NCBI GenBank assembly: GCA_973895155.1
Contig: OZ316898.1
Location: 15,996,001-16,060,000 of the forward strand
DNA length: 64,000 nucleotides
Reading direction: 5' to 3'
Origin: Marsupella aquatica
Taxonomy: Eukaryota; Marchantiophyta
Part shown: piece after piece, positions 54,928-64,000 of the stretch
How positions within the stretch are numbered: the first letter of the stretch is position 1
Layout: the number at the start of each line of letters is the position of its first letter
Program-made: the position numbers and the translations under genes
Notes under the pieces: model-generated
The model's input: the letters and a program-made list of their open reading frames with translations, nothing else
Database searches by the model: none
Told to the model about the DNA's origin: nothing

Positions 54928-56540
54928 GCCCTGCCAAACAAGGCAATGCACAAAACAGAGAGAGGAAGAGAGAGAATGAGCACATAGGATGAGCAGACGA
55001 CGAGAATTCCTAGAGAAACTGTGAAGGTTTTAGATTGATTGCTTCAGATTGATTGCTTCAGAGGGGTCTATTGGATCGAGAATGTAATGGTCTAATCTGC
55101 AATACAGCCTCAACAATACATTCGGGAAGCCATCGCACAAAACAAACAAGACAAACAACTGATTTCAGACCTGGACTTGTAGCAGAGAGCAAAGAGCAAG
55201 TAAGCTCTGTTTGGGAAAGCTGAAAGAAATCAAGGGCATGGCCGGGAAGTGAAAGAAGCTGACAAGCTTCACTAACCTCCAAACAAATGAGTGGCAAGTA
55301 TGTTGAGCCAGATGAAAGCTGACAACTGCCAACAAGGAGTTTGGCAGGTCCAGTGTCCACCACGCAGCGCCAAGGTCTGACCGGCAACCCTCCCCCGAGC
55401 TGTGACCTATGCTGCCGACAAGCTGTGACGACCCGAGCTGCTCTGGCCAGCTCCTTTGCAACTCCAATGTGAACCAATAGGTCCACTATCCACAAATCAG
55501 CTCAACGGAAATCAGCTTGGTGGAAATCAGCTCAGCCATTTACAACTCTGACAAATAGCCCAAAGCAAATGAGAGCTCAAATCCCAGCAATGGTGACTAA
55601 TTAGAAACTCCAACCTGCACTGTAGGTCGACGTCCACTATTGCAGCTTGCCTGTCTCCCTTCTTGCAGATTGCCCAGCTCCGCAATACCGCTGACAAGGA
55701 TTTTGGAGAGTCAGTGCCCACCACGCGGCGCCAATGTCCAACGTACCGGAAACCCTGCTCCTTCACAACTCTGGCACCAAAACCTGACAATGCCCGATTA
55801 GCCTCGACGTTTCCAGTGGGGAAATGCACTTTGTTTGAGCTCCAACAGGCTACAGCTGAATCACAGCTCCGCACTCAATCGCTCTACACTCAAACACAGT
55901 TTGTGGCTCTGCAGCTCTGCAGCTCTTGCCACTCCTGCACTCCGCACTCGCGCACTCCCACAACTCTGTGCTCCGTAGCTTCGCACTCCCGTAGCTCCGC
56001 TGCGCAGCTCTGCACTCCACTTCAGAAAAAAGCCACAAGCCTTGATTGCAGCACTAACTCCAGTGCACCGTGCCCATATTCACTCCCGCAGCTTCGCACT
56101 CCACAGACTCAATCCATGAGGTGCGATCGCAGCCCTAAACTCCACAGCTCTGGAGGCAAAAAAAGTAGTGCAAGGTCCTTGCTAAACCCCTTTGCTCTCT
56201 TCTCCTAAACCCTTTGTGCTAGAGAGTAACCACAACATTCAGCGTTTCACCTCGATACTTTGTCGGAAAAGTGGAACGCTGCAACTCTTCATCCAACATA
56301 AGGCGGGTGCAAATAGCCGTTTGGCACGAACCCGTACTCTAGACTTACTCTGACATGGAAGCGCCTAGGGTGATCCCAGCCATCGGATTTGAGGGTGATC
56401 TCAGCTATCTGAAATTACACCCCAAGCCTCCAGGCCATCCCATCCATCCCTTATGTTATAAAGCCAACCCACTCACCCCCCAGGTTTTTTTGAATGTAGT
56501 TTCACCCCAATGTTGCCACTTGTCTAACCCCTACAAATAA
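54928..56540. other. No gene recognised; partial internal duplication
   Basis: Open frames 55495-55058 (minus) and 55663-56208 (plus) show biased composition (repeated GCACTCC and GCAGCTC words at 55900-56100) and no motif. Segments around 55340-55400 and 55700-55760 resemble each other (both contain CCACCACGC and GGCGCCAA-like words), suggesting an old duplication. It may be an LTR or leader of an unknown element. Confidence 0.35.
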
Positions 56541-57340
56541 GTGCTAAGTGGTGACTACCTGGCTCTTTCAAAGTGGTGCAAAAAATGAAGAACTTCCAAT
56601 ATGCCACCAACAATGTTACCTAGGTGGTATAATTACTTGGGTAGTAAACATTTAATTTCTCGCAATGCTTTTTAAAGTGAGAAATGACATTATCCACGTG
56701 AGTCCTAATGCGGGTCCTAATGCCAACCATTTATCCTAATTAAACCCACATTTTCATTTCTAGAGTACCCTATGTGAATCACTTTTTGTCTATTGCCAAT
56801 TTTAATACCTTACTTACTCCTTGAAATTGTGTAAATCATACAAAGCTTGAGAAGTAATATATGCTAGTGGTGCTACAAAATAATACATTTTCTATGACAC
56901 TCCCTTGCATTGAGAGATACGCTGAGTGTCTAGAAACCCCAAGCTTCTATGTACCCTAAACCATGTTCCGGCCAGGATGTTGTTTTAATTTTCTCTATGT
57001 TTTAATTACCCTTGGCACCAATCACTAAACTTCTTTGGCAATTTAATGGCTCGCACTTCGGAAAATCACCACATTCCAAGTGCTTTTGCCAGTCCCCTCC
57101 GAACCCACTACCTGGTGGCAAGTGGTTTAAGCAATGTATCACTCAAATGTTGGTGACATAGTTGCTGCACTTTGGTGAGAGTCCGATACTACATCACTTG
57201 TAGTGGTATTTACAAGCTCTCCATCCCTTACTTGACTGTAAGTTATTTGTAAATTACAACATTTATGTCATTTATCACTACTGACTAGGTGATGGTAGTA
57301 GTGACCACCACTTCATGAGAAGTTGTTTAGAAGGATGCAT

Positions 57341-59490
57341 GATGTACCACCCCAGCCTGAGTGACAATGTTAGTTGCTAAAAATGAGGGCTTCAAAGCAC
57401 ATTGTTTTGAGTGGTTTCGGGAGTGACAAACTTACAAAGGATAATAAGAAGTGGACGGGGGAAGTGATCCACCTTGCAACGATTCTTGGAGGGCCACAAT
57501 TAAAGGAGGAGGGTTGGGCCCGCCGCCATAACAATTCCTCTGTGTTAGCCCCCCCATGGTGAAGCCGTGGGACACCCCCATCACGTGTGCCAACTAGTTA
57601 TAGCAACGACAATGAGGTTTGTGACAAAATGCCAAGGTGGAGAGATTTGAGGCACACAAGTGATGGAACATCATGAACTCCACACAAATCATTCCAAGAC
57701 TCTACGGAATTACAAATATGGGGCTTATGTGATGCGACACACAATTCACTCCTTTTAGCACTAGTTCATGGTAATGGTAATGGTAATGGTAATGTATTAT
57801 AAGCTCCGGGACCATGAAAGTCAAAGGAGCTGCCACAAAAAGTAAAGTACTTTTTGGGATCACACTAAAGTGTGTTGCATCACTCAAATACGGGTGCAAT
57901 TTGTAGTCGCCAAAAGGCGAGGGCCTCAAAGGACATTTTTCCAAGTCAATTGGGCGTGTACATATAAATACACTTCATTGCAAGTGTTCGCACCCAATTT
58001 ACTTCTCAACTCAAATAAAGGTGGTATTATCTTAAGTTGCATTTGCCCTAAACCCTAAAACCACCTCATTTGTAGTGGGGAACAACAATCACCCTTGGAC
58101 TACCGCTTCAAGAGAAGTTGTTTGGAGGAATGCGTGATGTACCACCCCAGCTTGAGTGATAGTATTAGTCGCTAGAAATGAGGCTTTGAAGAACATAGTT
58201 TTTAGTGATTTGGGGAGTGACAAACTTACAATGGATAATAAGAAGTGGATCCACCTTGCGGCAATTCTCGGAGGGCCGCGATTAAAGGAGGGTTGGGCCC
58301 GTCGCCATAACAATTCCTCCATGTTATCCCCCCCATGGTGAGGTCGTAGGACACCCCCATCACGTGTGCCAACTAGTTATAGCGACGACAATGAGGTTGT
58401 GACACACAAAATGCCAAGGTGGAGAGATTTGAGGCACACAAGTGATGGAACATCATGAACTCCACACAAATCACTCCAAGACTCTACGGAATTACAAATA
58501 TGGGGCTTATGTGATGTGACACACAAACTCCTTTTAGCACTAGTTCATGGTTTGGGATCACACTAAAGTGTGTTGCATCACTCAAATACGGGTGCAATTT
58601 GTAGTCGCCAAAAGGCGAGGGCCTCAAAGGACATTTTTCCAAGTCAATTGGGCGTGTACATATAAATACACTTTTTTGCAAGTGTTCGCACCCAATTTAC
58701 TTCTCAACTCAAATAAAGGTGGTATCTTAAGTTACATTTGCCCTAAACCCTAAAACCACCTCATTTGTAGTGGTTTGGGAACAACAATCACCCTTGGACT
58801 ACCACTTCATGACAAGTTGTTTAGAGGGATGCGTGATGTATCACCCCAGCCTGAGTGATAGTGTTAGTTGTTAGAAATGAGGGCTTTGAAGAACAAAGTT
58901 TTTAGTGATTTGGGGAGTGACAAACTTACAATGGATAATGAGAAGTGGATCCACCTTGCCGCAATTCTCGCAGGGTCACGATTAAAGGAGGAGGGTTGGG
59001 CCCGCCGCCACCACAATTCCTCCGTGTTAGCTCCCCCATGGTGAACCCATGGGACACCCCCATCATGTGTGCCAACTAGTTATAGCAACGACAATGAGAT
59101 TGTGACGCATAAATTGCCAAGGTGAAGAGATTTGAGGCACCCAAGTGATGCAACATCATGAACTCCACACAAATCACTCCAAGACTCTACGGAATTACAA
59201 ATATGGGGCTTATTTGATGCATCCACACAATTCACTCCTTTTAGCACTAGTTCATGGCAAGTGATCGCACTAATGTGTGTTGCATCACTCAAATATGGAT
59301 GCAGTTTGTAGTTGCAAGAAGATGAGAGCCCGAAAGGACCTTATGTTAAGTGGTTGGGCTGGTATTTACCAATGCACTTGATTAAAAGTTCAAACACATA
59401 ACTTTCCCAACTCAAAACATGGTGGTATTTCAAGTGACAGGTGCCCAAAACCCTCAAACCACCTGTTCTGTAGTGGTTTGGGTACAATTT
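57341..59490. repeat. Three ~700-bp tandem repeats
   Basis: The word GATGTACCACCCCAGC or a variant starts units at 57341, 58136 and 58835. The first spacing is 795 bp because a LINE-A tail of ~80 bp is inserted; the second is 699 bp. Units share the ACAAACTTACAA, GTTGGGCCCG, CACCCCCATCA and TACGGAATTACAAATATGG blocks. The third is more diverged and fades near 59490. Confidence 0.88.
57771..57850 (-). mobile_element. ~80-bp LINE-A 3' end in tandem unit 1
   Basis: Reverse orientation: (GGTAAT)n, then ATTATAAGCTCCGGGACC and onward to AGTAAAGTAC. The second tandem unit gives the empty site, CTAGTTCATGGTTTGGGATC at 58541-58560. No target duplication beyond one to three ambiguous bases. Confidence 0.9.
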
Positions 59491-59980
59491 GTAAAAAAGA
59501 ATTTTTTTATCGCTGTAATTTTGGTGGCATGCATATCGTGACTGAAAATGTGTGTTGCTAATGACATCATTGGGAGAGATTTTGGACATCACAAAATAAT
59601 CCTTTCAATTTTCAGTCATTTGTCAAAACTGTTTTGACACTCTAATGTTGATGGCATTTGTAGTTGCAAAATGTATTTAAAGAATGACATTATTCATAGT
59701 GATTTCTGAGAATGAAAAATGATCTACTTCATTTCAAGTCATTTGCAAGGCCCTGCATTGACACTCTACTCTTAGTGGCATTTGGAGTCACTAAAATGTG
59801 CGAAGAGAATGACATTCTTTAGAGTGATTTTGGACCAAAAGAGGATGTGGCACTTGGTTTGTAGTTGCATCAAATAATATTTATTGGAATCTAATATTAG
59901 TGACATTTCTAGTTAGACAATTTGTGATAATAATGACTTTACTTAAAGAGATTTTGTACATTGACAATTAATTCACTCAA

Positions 59981-60426
59981 TCTTATTGCTCAGTATAGAC
60001 TAAGCTCACACCACCTTGAAGTAGAACAAGGGAGATGGAAGGATATTGACAGGAAAAAGAGGGTTTGTCAACTATGTGATAGCTCTAGTATAGAGAATGA
60101 ATATCATGTATTCATTGCTTGCAAGTTTTATGAGGGGGTTAGGATGGCATCTCAAATCTTGGTGAAAGATTTGTATGCATTGTTTGGTCTGCCCCCTCAG
60201 CAACTTGGAAGATATATCTTTGCGGTGGATAGGGAAAGGAGAATAGGTTTGGAAAATCTTTCAGGGCTCTCTAGGTCCATAGTTTCTTTGAGGACATAGT
60301 TGTCCTCTTCTGAGCAATCTCTTTTGGTTGCTCTTTTCTTTGATTGCATTATACTCTACTTTTTGTGGCAGCTCCTTTGACTTTCATGGTCCCGGAGCTT
60401 ATAATACATTACCATTACCATTACCA
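59981..60426 (+). mobile_element. 5'-truncated LINE-A copy, ~446 bp
   Basis: Starts at ORF2 sequence LIAQYRLSSHHLEV (equivalent to 13133 in copy 1), keeps the finger and stop (60299), and ends in two to three ATTACC units. The open frame is only the C-terminal ~105 residues of ORF2 with no catalytic part. Confidence 0.9.
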
Positions 60427-60939
60427 CTTAAGTTGTTTGTAAGAATTTCCTTGTCACTAAAATATTTTAAGTGATTTTGCCAAAATTCATTTATGACTCC
60501 ACTATTGGTGATATTTATAGTAACAAAAGGTGTGCTCACAAATGACATTATTTCAAGTAATTAAGATCACTTGGAAAAGATTCACTTGATTGGGAGTTGA
60601 TTAAAAAAACACCTTTACCATTCAGATATTGGTGGTACTTGTATTTGTAGTGCTTTCGGCCAGTAGTAAAATCTTAGTTAAAAATAGAGTTGTAAACATT
60701 GACGGTGTAATGGACGGTGGATTGTAGTGATTTGCAAATTGTGTAATATACAACTCTAATTAAAGTGATCTAAGTTTTAGTGGCAAAAAAAAGAGTTGTA
60801 ATTAGTGATTAAGGTAACATAATTCTAATTAGAGTCACAAAATGCAGATTATTACAACCCATTAAAAAAACAGTGGTTGGCACCACGTATGAGTTGTTTA
60901 GGCAAAGTAGTTGCAAGGCCTGTAGTAGTAAAACACAGG

Positions 60940-60952
60940 TTTTCTTCTAGTG
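60940..60952 (-). repeat. Probable CACTA terminal inverted repeat (right end)
   Basis: TTTTCTTCTAGTG; preceded by GTAGTAAAACACAGG. Expected 3-bp target duplication would be ATG on the right; the left partner was not found. Confidence 0.5.
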
Positions 60953-63377
60953 ATGGGTAACTAATGGGAAGGAAGACCAGGTAGGAGGGGGGTAAGGACC
61001 GATCGCAAGGAATGGTGGCTCAATTGCAAGCACAAACTAAGTAGACAACTACGTGAAGCCCAATACTGTCAACTGCTTAGGCAAGCACTCGCGGTGGGAG
61101 CAGATACCGACTATCAATTCAAAGAAGGGTATGAGCAACATCAATCAAGCTGCTCATTTTTGGGGATGCCTGTTAGAACGGGCAACTGAGTACATTGGGA
61201 CCTACAAGGACGAAGAATCGGAAAGAGCAGCTCGAGAACGGTAGGAGCTTGCTCGACTGTGGGAGCTGCAGAAGTCTGCCTTCTTAGGAGGAGAACTCAT
61301 CACGGCTGAATTTATGTGGACACCTGCTAACGACGAGCTAGACGACCTTCTATTTTGCGAGAACAGAATTGTCAGCATCCGGGAAGCCATCAACCGCTGC
61401 AACAACATACACTGGGAGTTTAAGGGTAGCACGGAGGGTTGGACAAAGGCAATTGTGCTCGGGGAAACATCCACGACAGCTGCTATGAAGAGGAAAGGGA
61501 ACAACAACAAAGAGACCACCCCTGCGAAGAGAATGAGGTTGGCGGCACCAAGGAAGCCAGCTGAGCAAGGGAGCAGGAGGCAGGAAGAAGCCAAAGAAGA
61601 AGAGGTCAACCCCATCAATGTCGTTCCAACAAGGGATGACACCTAGAAAGGCTGGGCGGCGACCCTCCCCGAGGAAGTGCAATTACACTTTGCACGTGAA
61701 GAGGATGCATGCTTTACGGCTATGCAGACTCGGAAGTACCAGGGCTTCATGGCCGGATCCGGCTTGGAAGCCTTCGTGAAATTACCATGGTTGAAGCCGG
61801 AGGTGCCGGATTCAGACTTATTAGAATTTGTGGGATCTTGGGAGCCCGAGACCAATTCCACAAGGGTGTATGGGAAGGATTTCTATCTCACTCCCTGGGT
61901 GATTGCCGAAGTATTTGGCTTGCCGATGGACAATAAGACCAAAGTAGATACCAGGAAGACCTTGCCAGACAAGGAGTTTCGGTTGTTCCCAGGGCCATCA
62001 ACGAAGAATGGCTTCTTTTGGAACACCTGCACCAACCCGCACATAGGGGAGATAATCGATTTCTTTGCGGGTAACCATGCATTGCAACTTGCCGAGGCCA
62101 GAGATCGGCAAGGCACAGGTCTACATGGCGGAGAGACCAGACCCAAGCCAGGACTACAACGGGTACCTCCTCACCCAACTTAAGAAGATTTTGAAGGAGA
62201 AACAGTAGGTGATCGGCAAGGGAAGTGTGTCCCGGCTTGGCTATCACATGCCGTTGTTGTGCCGGTATGCCCGAAGTCAGATCTTTCCCCTGGTACTTCC
62301 CCTGCAGGCAAGGGCACCAGAGGAGGTTTCGGAACAGAGGCCAGCAGCTGGAAAAGCCCAACCAGCCCGACAGTCCGATGATCGAGCAGGTGTTTAGGCC
62401 AAGGATGGAAGACTTGCCGATGTAGCAACCAGGCATGCAGAATCTGCTTAAATTGCTGGAGAAGGAAAAGAGGACGGCAACGGCAACGGCACCAGTACAG
62501 GACACTGCCCCAAAAGTCAGCCTAAGCCGACTCATGAGGGAAAACCCCTTTACTGGAGCCAAGGAAAGAAGGAGGCCGGAACACAAGCCGGGGGTTCAAA
62601 TGTATGTAGGAGCCTCAAGTCCCGAAGCCGAGGAAAAGCAACCTAAGGCTCCTGTTTGCGGGAAACAGAGGGAGAAGACAGCCTGGAAGCCGGAGGAGGA
62701 ACTAGGACCTGTGAGCTATGATTGGCAGAGGCCGTGTTCATAGCAAGACCAGGAGAGCAGTGAGGGGAGTCGGTAGTCCAAGTTGGGGAGGAGGTGGTGG
62801 AGGACTACGGCAATGATGACTCCGGCTACGGGTCGGACCATCATGTCCCGGGAGTAAGGACCTGTGGCCATTTCATCCCCACGCTTCCAAGAGTAGGTCA
62901 AGGGACCCCACCTAGTAGAACAGCCCCGAGTCTCCCCCACCAGATGTCGCTCCCCCGAGCTTTGACGGAATAAAATAGACGGCACAAGAGTTTTAAGAGC
63001 GACTCAGGGAAGAAGAGGAGGCAGCCCTGGCTAGGGAGAAGGATTTACTTGGGGAGAATGGCCAGAGGACATCCGACGGCTTGCAGAAAGACGGGGCAGC
63101 CCTTCAGCCACGATAGAAGAAATACGAAAGGCAGCTTGGGAACAAAGGCCGTGGTGGTTGATGCTGATGACTTCTACTCACTCCACCTATTCTAAAGAAA
63201 GAGCCATGGAGTACGGGAGATGTGTGGGGAACTTGCGCTTAGCATCTTTGGGGAGGAGTTGGAGCAGGGACCCTTTTTCCAGAGGGAGATGTTGGAGAAA
63301 CGCCAATTGGAAGAAGCGGTGGCTTTGGAGAGAAGAAAGAAGGACAAGGTCATCCAACGGCTTAGGGAGAAGGTAGC
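60953..63377 (+). pseudogene. Copy C, plant-transposon-like protein with coiled coil
   Basis: Plus-strand copy opposite to A and B. It enters within the 5' part (NQAAHFWGCLLERATEYIG at 61145), then the linker with KRKGNNNKE, the globular VYGKDFYLTPWVIAEVFGLP segment (61867-61926), GSVSRLGYHMPLLCRYA (62220), the Pro-rich and acidic linkers (SGYGSDHHVPG near 62820) and the start of the coiled coil (LEEAVALERRKKDKVI near 63310). It is truncated at about 63377 by another insertion. Several TAG stops sit where other copies have CAG or TGG (61243-61245, 61646, 62423), and there is a frameshift near 62060-62090. Confidence 0.6.
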
Positions 63378-64000
63378 TGTTAAACACTAATTCTTACCTA
63401 CGATTAACCCAACTTAACCCTTCTCTATTCATTCGCGTTTGTATTAACTGATTAATCGTCCAACAATAGGGTAATCTAGTAAATCGTTTTCATATTCTGA
63501 GCATGTAATTTCAGCTGAATGTTCTTCGATGTCTACTTCTTCTTTCCACTTCCTGGGTACAATCGACTCAGTTAATACTAATCCTTCCCTGTATACAATT
63601 TCTATAAATCCACACCACTCACGATAAGTGAAATTACAAATTGGAATACTCTCTTCCCTTAACCGACGAGTAATTAGGTGCGAACCAATCAAACAGATCC
63701 ACAGTTCAATTGGCCTGAGCCTAATTAGCGAGGAATTCTTCCTATCCTTGTTGCTAGTATTCATACTTCCAGTGATTGTGATCTGATTAGATCCAATCGT
63801 CTCATTGATACTCCCACCAAGAGTTCAATCAATTACTTATGCTACAAAGTAGATCAAGAAAGGCTATTTATAAGTAGAATGTCAATTCAATGATTACTCC
63901 GTTATGCTGCAGGTGTATGACAATTAGATTGTCATTCTCAAAACACACACACCTCAGCTAGACTCCACTGCTTATGAGTTGTCTGTTGGTTTGATTCCGT
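63378..64000. mobile_element. Start of an unidentified insertion, runs off the window
   Basis: Copy C breaks off at about 63377 and new AT-rich sequence begins TGTTAAACACTAATTC, a TG start compatible with an LTR. It contains one minus-strand open frame (63764-63444). The right end lies outside the window. Confidence 0.4.
63444..63764 (-). CDS. Unrecognised 106-residue open frame
   Basis: Starts MNTSNKDRKNSSLIRLRP and contains ELWICLIGSHLITRRLREE and FTYREWCGFIEIVYREG, then an acidic end. Balanced amino-acid composition with aromatic and Cys residues makes it more gene-like than most short frames here, but I recognise no family. It may be the N-terminus of an element protein or an exon fragment. 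Confidence 0.3.
   Translation of the reverse strand: MNTSNKDRKNSSLIRLRPIELWICLIGSHLITRRLREESIPICNFTYREWCGFIEIVYREGLVLTESIVPRKWKEEVDIEEHSAEITCSEYENDLLDYPIVGRLIS

Larger units (their letters stand above)
56541..60952. mobile_element. CACTA-like non-coding element, right part
   Basis: The right end, TTTTCTTCTAGTG at 60940-60952, is the inverse of the plant CACTA start CACTAGAAGAAAA. Directly beyond it (60953) the sequence resumes the 5' part of coiled-coil copy C, which looks interrupted there. The 4 kb to the left is non-coding and full of short recurring words (TTTGTAGT, AGTGATTT, GTAGTGGT), as in CACTA subterminal regions. The left end was not found; the start given is approximate. It hosts a tandem triplication and two LINE-A insertions. 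Confidence 0.45.

Noticed and set aside
55058-56208. Possible genes on both strands (145 and 181 residues)
   Set aside because: Composition driven by repeated GCACTCC and GCAGCTC words; no domain, and no frame conserved between the two duplicated segments.
46962-60952. A single CACTA element running from CACTACAAAAAAA (46962) to TTCTAGTG (60952)
   Set aside because: The two ends agree only over the first few bases, the flanking triplets differ (TCA and ATG), and the left word lies 30 bp from a stop codon with no subterminal region.

Overview
This window is nuclear DNA from a land plant (or close streptophyte relative) with a repeat-rich genome. I could not identify a convincing single-copy host gene, tRNA, rRNA or CRISPR array. 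The plant assignment rests on an L1 LINE whose ORF1 has a DUF4283-like domain plus CCHC knuckle, Ty1/copia and Ty3/gypsy pol genes, a CACTA-type terminus, a DUF8039-like coding fragment and a multi-copy 'plant transposon protein/mobile domain'-like family. A LINE with hexamer tails and a cytosine methyltransferase gene inside a Ty3 element hint at a non-flowering plant, but that is inference only.

Layout. 1-7805 (minus): two decayed paralogous genes made of a globular plant-transposon-like N-terminus and a long coiled coil (copy A and paralog 'gene 2'). 8630-13655 (plus): an apparently intact non-LTR retrotransposon (called LINE-A here) with 181-bp promoter-like monomers, a coiled-coil/RRM-type ORF1, an EN-RT ORF2 and an (ATTACC)n tail. 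13660-16850 (minus): decayed L1. 16851-22965: unassigned DNA, a copia integrase remnant and decayed copy D of the coiled-coil family. 23091-25456 (plus): internally deleted LINE-A. 25457-28321 (plus), interrupted: Ty3/gypsy fragment with protease end, C5-cytosine methyltransferase, RT and RNase H. 28322-34688: an L1 insertion with a 5' inversion inside the Ty3 RNase H region, flanked by a 19-bp target duplication and itself carrying a nested LINE-B. 35586-39613 (minus): copy B of the coiled-coil family with a 296-bp hAT-like MITE. 39730-43751 (plus): defective copia with one LTR. 43760-46190 (minus): LINE-A subfamily member lacking its 3' part. 46991-48340 (minus): DUF8039-like CACTA-type gene split by a LINE-A tail. 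48393-54587: two LINE-A copies in inverted orientation, forming a large foldback. 54588-60952: unassigned DNA, then CACTA-like non-coding DNA with a ~700-bp tandem triplication and two LINE-A insertions. 60953-63377 (plus): copy C of the coiled-coil family. 63378-64000: start of another unidentified insertion.

The most notable content is the methyltransferase-bearing Ty3 element and the biology of the LINE-A family: rodent-L1-like monomers, ORF1 and ORF2 in one frame separated by a single conserved UGA, a hexamer tail, and insertions with almost no target duplication that can be read against empty sites inside this same window. The elements are nested in one another, so relative ages can be inferred. 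All motif and family calls come from reading translations by eye; no database search was possible.
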